NCBI GenBank assembly: GCA_905160935.1
Contig: CAJHZI010000233.1
Span: 109,501 to 173,500, forward strand
Source of the DNA: Enchytraeus crypticus
Taxonomy: Eukaryota; Annelida; Clitellata; Enchytraeida; Enchytraeidae
Reading direction: 5' to 3'
DNA: 64,000 bases
The first letter of the stretch is position 1, and the number at the start of each line of letters is the position of its first letter. Shown piece after piece: positions 12,896-23,694 of the stretch. The notes beneath the pieces were generated by a model, which saw only the letters and a program-made list of their open reading frames with translations, was not told the DNA's origin and searched no databases. Position numbers and translations under genes: made by a program.

Positions 12896-13899
12896 AGCTA
12901 GGATCTGAAACTAAGATTTTAGATTATTTTGGATAAGACTAAACTAGCATTGAATTACAGCATGATAGATACACGTTTTCGATATCTGGTTTAGCGTCCT
13001 CTCTTAACTAGATACAGTTCATGTACGAAGTGACTTGTAGTTCAAAGGCACCGAGAGGCATAGAAAGCACTAGAATGTTAATATAACATGTAGAATATTA
13101 ATAGAATATTAATAGAATATTAACCTTTGCTGGATAGTGTAGCATCTACACTATATCTTATGAGAAACACCGAATAGATAAAACAGAATTCAAGGAATAT
13201 TTCTGCTGGAATTAAGTATATAGAGCCTATATCTAATCAGGAGAACCTCATTGCTTTATGACTGTTCTCATGTCATCTTGTCCCACAGAGTAAACATGCA
13301 AGTTCAATGGTAAGTAACTGATTCAGGTTATTGATATATGTATAAATGTATATAGTGTTCTTTTATAGGGTATTTTCAGAATATTTATAATATGCAGAGT
13401 CCTTTTCTAGGATAGGCCTAGTATCTTAATATGATAATAAGCAAAGCTGAATAGTGAACCTTTATCTTTCATGCCTCTTTTTAATTTTGTTTAATTATTG
13501 GCCACCAATTAATTAAGTTTATTAAGCTAATTCTGTAATAAATAAGAGCAGCATTTAGATCAGTACGAAATAAAAAGAACGTGTCATTTTCTAACATCAT
13601 TTGAGTAGATTTTTAGACGCAAGACATTTGATGTGAAAAATGTAAGAAATAACAAAATGAACTACGACAGTCGGCATAATTTTTGTGTTGCGACAGTGGA
13701 ATGTCAGTGTTTAAACACTGCATTCGATACAAATGTATTGTATAAAATATCAGTTTTCCTCAGACATACGTGTATAGCTTGCGTTCAAACCCAAATCTAT
13801 TTTATGAAACCGCGAACTTTTCTAAGACATTAATTACAAAAATATCGAGTAAAGAAATGGGTATATCAACAAATAATAATAATAATTAAATAATAATAA

Positions 13900-14032
13900 A
13901 AATAATAACAACAATTAGAGTATTACTGTCATCAATGACAACATCGAGCACTATTGAGACAAAATCAAGCCGGCGAGCAAAAAGATGGTCCAAAACGGTG
14001 CAAATTCCAAAATCCAGATAATCAGTCCAAAG
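13900..14032 (-). mobile_element. Dispersed repeat R5
   Basis: AACAACAATTAGAGTATTAC, then CAATGACAACATCGAGCACT, GCCGGCGAGCAAAAAGATGG. Preceded by AAT repeats (its tail, minus strand). Confidence 0.55.
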
Positions 14033-14279
14033 TAAAATGTATTCTGCACTCGCATATTGCTAGCGTCGCTAATTGTCGGGATTACTATTTTCATCAAATA
14101 TGAGAATATTTGATGAAAATATCAAAAATGAGTCACAAACCACAGCTTTCTATTCAGACTGGTCTCCTCTGATATTGTTAGCCTATTCCTCTGTGGTAAA
14201 ATGACTCTGGCATTTTATGGCTGATTTAATAACATATTCATACGTGGATATAAAAAAACAAAGACGGAATATAGGCTAT

Positions 14280-14430
14280 AGATGATAATAATAACAATAA
14301 TAATAATAATAAAGGTTGAACGTCCGTTTCCTCATACAGGGATGATGTCTGGGACGTCCCCCATCACATGTCACTACAAATCAATTCCGGTGATCAAAAA
14401 CCAGCCAGGCAAGATGAAAAAAGTCTATGG
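14280..14430 (-). mobile_element. Dispersed SINE-like repeat R6 with ATT tail
   Basis: Minus copy: AAT repeat, then GAACGTCCGTTTCCTCATAC and GATGATGTCTGGGACGTCCC. Its end resembles the S1 body (GAGGAAAC-GACGTTAAC). Confidence 0.5.
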
Positions 14431-14709
14431 TGGGAAGAGATGTGTTTTCAACCTACAACGGAAAGTGAAAGTAGTAGAACATGAGCGAAGATCAGCAGAC
14501 AACGAAGTGAGAATATTAAAAATTTTGAACAATTAGCATCGGAAGAACTAAGCTTACGAGCAGGTTGTATTGGAGATCAGAAAAGAAACAAGGTTCACCA
14601 AAGAGAAGTGTTACATGAGATACATGTATATACAAGTATATTCATGTATATACAATATATACATATATTAATATATTTACTGTATACATGTGGACAGGAA
14701 GTGGAACAC

Positions 14710-14727
14710 GAAAGAGAGAGAAGAGTC

Positions 14728-14759
<32 letters not shown>

Positions 14760-14834
14760 CTGTATATAAATATATATATAGTATATATACAGTATATATA
14801 TATGAATACATTTTTATAGTATAAATATATATAA

Positions 14835-14875
<41 letters not shown>
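14710..14875. repeat. TA-rich microsatellite cluster
   Basis: Interrupted TA repeats with TACTGTATA breaks, self-complementary throughout. Confidence 0.7.
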
Positions 14876-14877
<2 letters not shown>

Positions 14878-15297
14878 CATGGAGTCAATTGACATGTACC
14901 TATCAATACGTCGTACACTGAGAGAGAGCGAGAGAGAAATAAAGAGAGAGAGAGAGAGAAAGAGATGAAGACTATTAATAAAAATATAGAGATTTATAAG
15001 AGATGAAAAGCGGTGGTGGGTAAAGGTCAGGCCTATGTGATGATAGTATAGAGAGAGGCGACGAAACAAGGGATCGAACTTAACAAATGATTCGAATAGA
15101 AAAGTAAGGGTCCCTTAGCAAAAGCTATCGTAATTTTGTTGGGCATAAGCTACGTATTGTTCATTAACTGCTAGCGAATTTATATTTTAATGATCCTATC
15201 TACAGCAACTCCGAAAATTCCAAAAATTTCTATCTTTATAAATAGGCACTTAGCATACTTGGGCAAATAAATCCTAACCAACTAAGGTAATAGACAA

Positions 15298-15415
15298 CAA
15301 TAAAGCCAATCTACATTTATGTAGATTGGCTTTGATTAGCCAATCTACATTTAAATATAAAGCATTGTAGGTGTGCACTGTACACATAAGTGTAGATTGG
15401 CTTTGTTGCTGACTC
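15298..15415. repeat. Palindromic foldback (MITE-like)
   Basis: AAAGCCAATCTACAT faces ATGTAGATTGGCTTT across two bases at about 15302-15335, and a second facing pair follows (AGCCAATCTACATTTA / AGTGTAGATTGGCTTT, to 15410). Could be nested terminal inverted repeats of a small DNA transposon. Confidence 0.55.
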
Positions 15416-16139
15416 GATTCTGTTAGTTTCACAGTGGACTGCGCATAATTCAACTGATCTTAAAGGCTCTTAAATGGGTCGTGAAGTGTAGCGGTACTCT
15501 TGACAAGTGTCAACTCAGATGTACGCCTAGTAACTGACGCAAAGCTACGACATTTCGCACTCACGTGTGCGTCAGTGTTGTCTCCGGTGAAGGATCAACA
15601 ACAACGGTTGTGAATGACAGCTTGCTGACAGGACCCTTTACACCAGGGAGATTCACGAGACTCTCATCAAGAAATGATGGTCCTGTCTAGTAATTCGCTA
15701 TAAATTGTAAGATCTACCAGATCATAATCTGTTGGTTTTCTCCGTTAAAACCCATAACTAGAAAATCATGAAGAATCATTAATTGAAATAGATTAGATAA
15801 CTTAGTGAGAAGTAGAAGAAAAAGAAGAAAAGAAATAAAACAAAAACAAAAAACACGAAGAACAAGAAGAAGAGGAAAAAGAAGAAGAAGTATAGGAAGA
15901 AGGAGAGAAGAAAAAGATGAAGAATAAGAAGAAGAATATGTTTAATTTCAATCACAACATCTATGAATAAGTAACAAACCTACATCGTAATCGGATGATA
16001 AATAATAAATCGAAGCGTAGATTTATATTGCCGTGAGAGAACTGTTCACGCACAGATGTATTTCTATGTAGTAGACTGCCAGTGACAGAGCAGTCGAAGA
16101 CAAAATAACAATTCTGATGAAACGTTTATTTCATTTGTG

Positions 16140-16272
16140 GCTTGAGCTAGTGGCGAGGTCGGTAAGATACTCGATCGCGGATCGGTATGTGCGGGGTTCA
16201 AATACTGGGTTCTCCCGCCACTGATATAGCTTTCGAGTGAGGAAACTGACGTTAACCTTAGTTTTTTCTGTT
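16140..16272 (+). mobile_element. SINE S1
   Basis: Full-length; B box GGTTCAAATAC has one change. Confidence 0.65.
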
Positions 16273-17054
16273 CAACTCTCTGAAGACTGCATCTGTGTTC
16301 ACTCATACAGTCCTTGAACGTATACTGTTAATCTAAAGCCAAGCTAACCGTTAGTTTCCTGAATGGAGAACAAACCAGCAAGCAGATAACACCACAGGAT
16401 CACCTTTAATTACACAAGAAGAGAACAGTAAAAGTAACTTAAATATTGAATTTTACGTTATTTAGTTACGTTAAAATATGGCAAACTGATATTACTGGAG
16501 AACTTAATGTTTTAATATTGTGCAGCTATTCTATAAACCGATACAAAAGTCATGAACAGAATATGAATGCGACGAAGGTAAGCAGTAGGAAATCCATAAG
16601 AATGAAAAACTCCAAGGGTGTTGGAAGTTTATTCTAAATCCGCGCTGGTTGCAATCGATGCGTCATTAAACAGCAGCGATTACAACACACCATGGGGAGG
16701 AAATAAAACATAACGAAAACAACAAAAATGTAAACTAAGCGAGGAAGCTTCGTAAACACGTGCGCTTGTTGTGTTTGCAACAATACGACCAAAATTCCTG
16801 TTTTACTCCTTTGTGAATACAAATTGTTTGATTTGAAATTTGAGATACTTCTTAATAAATTTCATCTGCAATTTCATCAACAAATGAACAATATCATATG
16901 TCTGAAATCTTTATAAAAATGTGTGAAAATATCAGTGAAAACTGTAGGTCTGTTAAGTATTCTCACAACATGATCTGAGGTAGACTAGTGTATTTACGTT
17001 TTTATTAAATTTCTAAACTTCTAGAATTGTTTAGCCTATATATTAAATTTTCAG

Positions 17055-17383
17055 GAAGATATTTTACGCGTTCTCGGTCGTCCTACTCTTTCTCAACCTC
17101 TTGACTCTTCTGTCACTCAGAGAGACAACCAAGTTCTCGTACGGCACGTACATCTCCATACAGAGCGGCGAACAGGGGCAACGAAACCCGGCCTCACCAC
17201 AAGATCAAGGGCAACGAAACCCGGGCTCACAACAAGATCAGGGGCAACGAAACCCGGGCTCACCGCAAGAACAGGGTCAACGAAATCATGACTCGCCACA
17301 AAATCAGGGGCACAGAGAAGTCGAAGAAGTGCCTGTGTTGAGAGATTCCCAAGACAAGTCGAGAGAAGTATCAATTCGCACTG
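17055..17383 (+). CDS. GT92-B membrane anchor and repetitive stem exon
   Basis: Acceptor AATTTTCAG. Signal anchor KIFYAFSVVLLFLNLLTLLSL, then YGTYISIQSGE and about four and a half copies of an 11-residue repeat (type QGQRNPGSPQD; 33 bp units, about 17167-17310). Donor CTG|GTACAG gives a phase-1 joint to the next exon (Glu-Lys-Ala-Ile-Ser). The alternative donor GAA|GTATCA gives the wrong phase. Confidence 0.75.
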
Positions 17384-17415
17384 GTACAGAATAAACTAAT
17401 ACGATACGACTTATT

Positions 17416-17461
<46 letters not shown>

Positions 17462-20400
17462 CTTCAGTACTGAGTTTCAGATAGAGTCTTTCTAAAAATA
17501 GACTTTCTAAAACCTTCTTTAGTTTCTAAACTTCGTAAGGAAAACGTATCTCATCCTTAAATCTAAAATTTCGTCCTTTGCTGTCTATGGCTCTTTTACT
17601 TGGCACCCCATAGAACAGTTGATTGCTCATGGTCGAATGCCACATGGGTGGACTATGGTTAATCTTGGTTTCGCTTTTCATGTGGTGCAAATGATATTAG
17701 AAAAACTAAATTACATATGATGATGTGTAAAATAGTTGACTTTCAACTCTACAACGGCACCTACATCTCCATACAGAGCGGTGATATATGGATATTCATT
17801 TCACTGTATTTACAGTAATTCCTTGAACAAATGTCTCACTTTATTATTACGCCATATTAGCAAAAGAAATATAACAATTTTCAGAGTATGCGTCTATATA
17901 CAGCTAACATTACAACTTTAACTCAACAATATATTAGATTAATTTCCGATTTGTAACGAAACTTATTTTGGAAAAATAACAAAAATAGGAGGTTTAAATG
18001 TTTGGTTGGAACCAGATCTAGCGTTATCACATGGTATGCTATGAGTGTGTTTATTATTGTTCTTTTAGAGAAAGCCATCTCTGACGAAGATAGCGATCTC
18101 ATAAGAAAGCTGCTGGAGCAGAACTCAGAAAGATGTCCTACCAACAGACGACCACCTTCCGATCAAGTCGCTTATTCATCGGAGGAGAAGATCTGGCAAC
18201 GGCTCGACTACACACACCTCAGACGTCACGAGCGCCTCTACGTCTACTCAGCACACTTCGACCCTCGTCCCGTGGGAGAGGCACGCAACACGCTCCCCTC
18301 TCTTCGACTCTTCACCGTCCTTTCTCATCGCAAACCCTTCAGTCCAGCATTCGAGTGTCACGTCTGGTACGTTGGCATAGACGAACCTTTTGTTTCACCC
18401 GCAGTTACGAATGAAACTGGAATGAATATATTTGACTATAGACTAAATATGGAGGTTCCATTGAAAACCATCAAAGGGGGCAAAGAAATGCCGCCTACCC
18501 AGAAAAGTTTGGACTTTTTTGAATTTACCCTCAACTGTCAATTACAGACGGACTATCCCAGACCCAGTCACGTGAGCGTTGCTGTGTCAACGGACAATTG
18601 CACGGGTATTTATACTACTTACGTACCTGTGGAGATAAAGTCAAGGTCGAAACCTCTATATGATTTTGGAGTTTGCGTTACAAACGGATATAATGGATCC
18701 AGTCTAAACGAGTTTGTGGAGTGGATGGAGCTTCATAAAATGCTGGGTGTCAGTGGTTTTACTCTGTATGATACTGACTTCGACTCTGAAATGATCCAAG
18801 GATTTGAGCATTATCGACAACAAGGTAATATCTACTAAATAAACATTGGATAATAAATTTATAATTAAATTCAAATGAGAATTGATCGAACTAATACTTA
18901 ATAAGACAAAAACTTTTGATTTTTTTTATTAATAAGTAAATGCTTACGAGTAGCTGACATTAATTGGGTGATGAATTCTGATATATGAGAGTTTCTTATG
19001 TTCAAATCAAGGGTATATTTTGATCAACTTGCCTCCATGATTTCTACATACAGTATGAGAAGACACGTTGGCTATAACTATGTCTCCTATTCATACACAG
19101 AGTATATTTTGATTATTTGATGAGGACTGATGAATGTTAGGTTTGAATTAGGCTTGCCGTTTGCTACAGACAATTGATATTGTGTGACTAACCAGGGAGT
19201 AGGGCAATATCAAACTATGTGATTCGGGAAGTAATCAGGAAGCTACAAAAGCAGCTTTATGCTTAAATCTTACGTAAAAGGCTGCATTTATACACATAAA
19301 ATATTAATTTCTGTACCTTTGACTTGCAAATAAGATTCCCATTAATGAATATTTTCTGTAGTCTATAATTCAGGATTACAATTTAAGGCGTTATTGTCAA
19401 TAAAGAGCATAATTTCGTCACTATGCTGTATTCAATACAAAGGTAGAAACATACAGGCGGCTTGCGAGGCAACGACGTCAACGAAAAGTCTAATATAGAA
19501 AGGACATTGACTGAGAGTTATGACAGGAGAGCTATTGAAAGAGTTTATTATTGTTATGGTATACGGGCCTATGCAACCTTCTAAAGAATTCACTTCACTC
19601 TAGTCAATATTATTTACATCGACTTATAAACACTGTTAGGCCTGTATAAGTAATTGTAAACTACAATACATTACACTACAATAAAAATTTATTATTTGTT
19701 TACAAATTAAAGCTGGTAAAGCTGTTTAGCGTCAGTTTCCTCGCTCGAAAGCGTTTTCAGTTAAGGGCGAGCCCAGGATTTGAAACCCGCACATACTGAT
19801 CTGCAGTCTAATATCTTTTACTTTTTATTTTATGCCAGGACTACTGACGGTGCGGCGGATGCCACATCCAGTTCAGAGTCAGCCGCTCCTCGAGTCTCCG
19901 GGTAAAATCCACATGATCAGAAACCTGCGCACAACAGCGCTCAACGACTGCGTTATGAGAGCCGCTTATAAGTAAAGTTCTTCTCTCGGTCTCTCTCTCA
20001 ATCTCTCTCAATCTCTCTCAATCTCTCTCTCTCTCTCTCTGTCTCTCTTTCTCCAAACTATCTGTCTAAATACTGTTAAATGAATGGCCTAGCCTAGTCC
20101 GTAATTCATATTTTTCACCGTTAAATAATAATAAGTTTTCATTCTCTTTTCTTCGCGCTCTAAAGTTAATTATATTTCGTTTTGTGATCTTTATAAATAT
20201 GAATTTAGATCACTTCTTTACTTTTTGATAATTAGAAAATATTTTTTAAACATTTACTTTGAGCTACCCTTGCCAGTGTCTGGGCATTAGATTAATTCTT
20301 AATTTTATAATATTCAATTGTATGGCTAGAAACGGTTTTACTATAATCCTATTTGGTAGTGTAATAGAAATATTTTGTATTTCAGACATGACTAGACTTT

Positions 20401-22013
20401 AAATAGAAATATTTTGTATTTCAGACATGACTAGACTTTAAATAGAAATATTTTGTATTTCAGACATGACTAGACTTTAAATAGAAATATTTTGTATTTC
20501 AGACATGACTAGACTTTAAAGAGAAATATTTTGTATTTCAGACATGACTAGACTTTAAATAGAAATATTTTGTATTTCAGACATGACTAGACTTTAAATA
20601 GAAATATTTTGTATTTCAGACATGACTAGACTTTAAATAGAAATATTTTGTATTTCAGACTTGAGTAGACGTTATTAGCTGCTAATTACGGTAGGCCTAT
20701 TATAGCACAGAGCTCTGGCTCTCTTTTGGTAACCTCTTTCGTATTGTTGTTGTTTACCTAACTACGTGTATAGGCCTATTCCTATTGTCTGTATAATCTG
20801 TGCTGAAATGAACAAATGAACGATATGAAACAGAGAAAATAACTTTAAGGAACAAATAAAAAGATAAATAAATAAAAATCTGTTATGTCACAGGTATCGA
20901 TGGGTGATTGTAGTCGACTTAGATGAAATAATTGTACCAAGAGACAGTTTGAACTATTCCTCACTTCTGCAAGAGGCAAACAATAAATTCAACATAACAC
21001 CCGAATCTTACATCTTTCGAAACATCTATTATTTAAATGAATTCCCGGCGGATAAAAATAGATCGACGCTACTCAAGACAATGCGACAACGCTACAGAGC
21101 TCAACCAAGTCTGCCCTATACTGCGCCCAAGTCCATCTCGGACCCGATCAAGTGCTGGAACATGTTCAACCACTACTGTATAAAACCTCTCACACCCAGG
21201 AAGTCTCGACGTAACGACGGTGGTCCAGATTATCGCATCGATGCTTTAGAGGTTTGTGAAAAGTAAATCGATTAACTGATCCATCAATCAGTAGATCTAT
21301 CAATTAGTCAAACAAATCAATAATCAAACAAACATTCAATCAATCACTCTGTCGATCTGTTGCTCAATACTGACATTAATTAGAATTAAATGATTGATTT
21401 AATTACTCCTCGAGAGTAGCGTAGCTGCCTCCCAGGATAGAAGGCTTACTACTTCTATTACCAATTACTTCTATTACCATTTATTTCTACTACCACTTAA
21501 GCTACTTCTATTACTATTATTACTTGTATTATTATTACTAGTATTATAATATTACTAGCTTATCGTTTTTCTGTAGGCTATCTCAGCAACTTTGTGCGAA
21601 TCTGCTGTATTGTATTCTGCCTTAATTATCGAATTATTGTGAGCTGTTGTCTGCGTAGTTTTCTTATGATTGTTGCCTGTCAACTATATTGGACTTATTT
21701 ATTCTCATTGATGTGTAAGTGTATGTGTAAGTCTGCATTTCATGCTTTGAAGTTAATTAAACACAGTAACTAGTACTTACTACCACTAATGCAGGTGCCG
21801 CCTACGATGGCTGGATCGCACCACTACAGAAGTTGCGGCAAGTTCTACGCCACTAACTGCACACAGCTGCAGAAGGAGATGGTTCTGGACAACACGATGC
21901 TGAGGTTTGAGCGAGACTTGACTGCAAGGGTACAGGGAGCTCTGAAGAAAATAACCCAAGACAAGCGAAAGCCCTCGGGGTTGTTAGAATATCTAGGTCA
22001 CCACTTTGAATAG
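17055..22013 (+). CDS. GT92-family glycosyltransferase, gene B
   Basis: Five exons join in frame: 17055-17383, 18069-18824, 19839-19971, 20894-21251 and 21795-22013, about 598 codons. Order: short cytoplasmic end, hydrophobic signal anchor (KIFYAFSVVLLFLNLLTLLSL), a hydrophilic stem with 11-residue repeats, then the GT92 catalytic region with ECHVWYVG, FGVCVTNGYNG, GVSGFTLYDT, NDC, VVDLDEIIVP and HHYRSCGKFY. This is the layout of a Golgi type II enzyme. The first exon starts with a splice acceptor and one base of a split codon; if the preceding exon ended in AT, that codon would be the start Met, but I could not find that exon. Homology: paralogue of A and C. Likely reaction is sugar transfer to a glycan (GALT-1-like), inferred from family only. 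Transcribed toward, and converging on, CCDC152. Confidence 0.88.
17750..17790 (+). pseudogene. Echo of the GT92-B anchor exon
   Basis: ACGGCACCTACATCTCCATA then CAGAGCGGTGA repeats, with few changes, the sequence at 17138-17176 that codes GTYISIQSGE. It is out of the main reading and lies in the following intron, so a partial exon duplication. Confidence 0.6.
18069..18824 (+). CDS. GT92-B first catalytic exon
   Basis: Acceptor TTCTTTTAG at 18068; the open frame extends upstream to 18002 but the equivalent exon of gene C begins at the same place and phase, so I use the acceptor. Contains RLYVYSAHFDPRP, FECHVWYVG, FFEFTLNC, RPSHVSVAVSTDNC, FGVCVTNGYNG, FVEWMELHKMLGVSGFTLYD. Donor CAAG|GTAATA. 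Gene C splits this exon with an extra intron. Confidence 0.88.
19710..19828 (-). mobile_element. SINE S1, truncated
   Basis: Minus copy lacking its 5' end; stops about 10 bases before the acceptor of the GT92-B NDC exon. Confidence 0.6.
19839..19971 (+). CDS. GT92-B exon with NDC motif
   Basis: Acceptor TATGCCAG; GA completes Gly, then LLTVRRMPHPVQS ... IHMIRNLRTTALNDCVMRAAY, donor AA|GTAAAG followed by a CT-rich run, as in gene A. A minus-strand SINE ends about 15 bases before the acceptor. Confidence 0.88.
20270..20750 (+). repeat. Dispersed element with an internal 40-bp array
   Basis: Eight units of about 40 bp (AATAGAAATATTTTGTATTT, CAGACATGACTAGACTTTA) lie inside sequence that also occurs at 33240-33430 with a single unit. 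Each unit holds TTTTGTATTTCAG, a good-looking splice acceptor, in the intron before the DLDE exon of GT92-B. Confidence 0.7.
20894..21251 (+). CDS. GT92-B catalytic exon (DLDE motif)
   Basis: Acceptor TGTCACAG; YRWVIVVDLDEIIVPRDSLNY onward, with PESYIFRNIYYLNEFP and KCWNMFNHYCIKPLTPRK. Phase-0 donor GAG|GTTTGT, identical to gene A. Confidence 0.9.
21795..22013 (+). CDS. GT92-B terminal exon
   Basis: Acceptor CTAATGCAG; VPPTMAGSHHYRSCGKFYATNC..., LRFERDLTARVQGALKK, stop TAG at 22011-22013. 72 codons. Confidence 0.88.
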   Translation: MPPTMAGSHHYRSCGKFYATNCTQLQKEMVLDNTMLRFERDLTARVQGALKKITQDKRKPSGLLEYLGHHFE

Positions 22014-22059
22014 TTCTGGAAAGAGTTGGTACTGATAAATTTTTGACCACTTAGATTGT

Positions 22060-22312
22060 TGATAAACGTATTAAGACGTAGAAGAAGAAGAGTTGGATGG
22101 GACACATTCTAAGAGGGAAAGTCTACTAAAGGAGCTCATAGAAGGTAGAATGGAAGGAAATTGAGGCGGAGAATCCGGAGATTAGGTATGTTAGATGATT
22201 TAAAGATTCACATATATGTGGACATGAAACGGAAAGCGGAAGACAGAGAAGAGTTGAGATGTTATATACTATGGACCAGCCAGTAAGAGAGACTTTAAGT
22301 AGAGGCAGGATG
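22060..22312 (+). mobile_element. LINE ORF2 C-terminal remnant, family L-a
   Basis: Best copy of a dispersed family. Plus-strand translation shows RRRRRVGWDT, RRIRRLGMLDDLKIHIYVDM, KRKAEDREELRCYILWTSQ: the terminal zinc-knuckle-less tail seen in many non-LTR retrotransposons. Contains stops. Lies just 3' of GT92-B. Confidence 0.65.
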
Positions 22313-22394
22313 AAGATGAGGGGGGATCTACTTACAAGATATTATCAAAGCTAACATAGGAAGTTGATGGCATAGAGTGGATGTAGTCAAGCAC

Positions 22395-22570
22395 TTGGGG
22401 AGGGGATATGGAGTAACGGTTAGAGCGTTCGCCACGAATACAAGTGGTCTGGATTCAAAGCTCAGATCAATCCAGTAACAAAATGATGGATATATGTTGT
22501 TGCTCAGGACACATAGCACTTGTTGTTGTTGCCCTGGACACATAACGTACTGTAGAGGTCAGGGTCACGT
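22395..22570 (+). mobile_element. tRNA-like SINE, family S7
   Basis: GGATATGGAGTAACGGTTAG, AGCGTTCGCC, then CTGGATTCAAAGCTCAGATC: A- and B-box-like parts at tRNA spacing. Same family as 61995. Confidence 0.5.
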
Positions 22571-23283
22571 ATTGCTATGTCAGAAGCTGATATGGACTCT
22601 TAATTGATTGAGTTCATTGAACATTCAGTATTACCGTTGTCAGTTTACTTGCCTCACTGTGATCAAGATTCTGTGCAAGTCAAACGCTTGTACTTGTCCT
22701 TAGAAAAATGTACACCAACTGAAGTTAATAAATTAGATAAATGTCTAACTCTTCCTCGGGAGCTAAGTAAAATTCACTAATTTTAGACATCTTTAGACGC
22801 CTATAGTTTAACAAAAAATAAAAACAATACAGTTATTAATTTTTATTAAACGGTCAACACCAGTGTCATAAGTCAACTCTAAACAATTTAAGCACAGTCA
22901 ATCTAGAAAATGTTTTTGTTCCTAATATTGGCCCTACATGAAAACAACAGAGTCAATCTGTTGCATAAACATAGAAATATCGCAATGCATTGAGGATACA
23001 AGCCTACAAGCCTATGAAATGACCTAATGCCACCTACGCCATTTTAAATCGCCAATAAATGTATTTCATAATTACCATGTAATTGCAAAATAAATTTACA
23101 TTAAATACCCTGTAATTGTATATCAGGTCGATTTCCACAAAATTCGAAAGTAACATGAAAGTAACAATTAATAAGTTAATACATCTCTCCATACATCAGT
23201 CTGAAGTCTCTTACAAAACAAGCACAGTTAACGACGAGTCTCTTCCTAATGAATTAAAGAGAAGCAGCAACTCAATAAGTCCA

Positions 23284-23475
23284 CTAGCGATGTTGCAGTC
23301 TTCTGCCACCAGTGCAGTTAACGGCAGCTCTCTGCGCCACCCTACCACCTCTCTCTAGCCCAGGGTAGCTAGCCGAGTGTTGTTGTTGTTGCTGTTGTTG
23401 TTGTCTGAGCTGATCAATGGTAGCAGTGAGCTCAGCCACTCTACGCTCTGACTCTGCCTGCAGGTGCTGCAGCTT
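23284..23475 (-). CDS. CCDC152: CCDC152 terminal exon
   Basis: Acceptor TTGTTGCAG; KLQHLQAESERRVAELTATI, DQLR, eight Gln in a row, then HSASYPGLERGGRV and a basic end; stop at 23284-23286. The Gln run is mostly CAA with one CAG, so it may vary in length. Confidence 0.85.
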   Translation of the reverse strand, partial: KLQHLQAESERRVAELTATIDQLRQQQQQQQQHSASYPGLERGGRVAQRAAVNCTGGRRLQHR

Positions 23476-23624
23476 CTGCAACAACAACAACAACATAGCG
23501 TTTAGCCATAGAGACATCAGGAACCAATGGTTCTGATACAATTACTTCGGTTAATGCACAATAATGCTCTCTCGCTCTTTCTCTCCCAATTTCTCTTCTC
23601 ACTCTCATTCTATGTCTCTACTAG

Positions 23625-23694
<70 letters not shown>

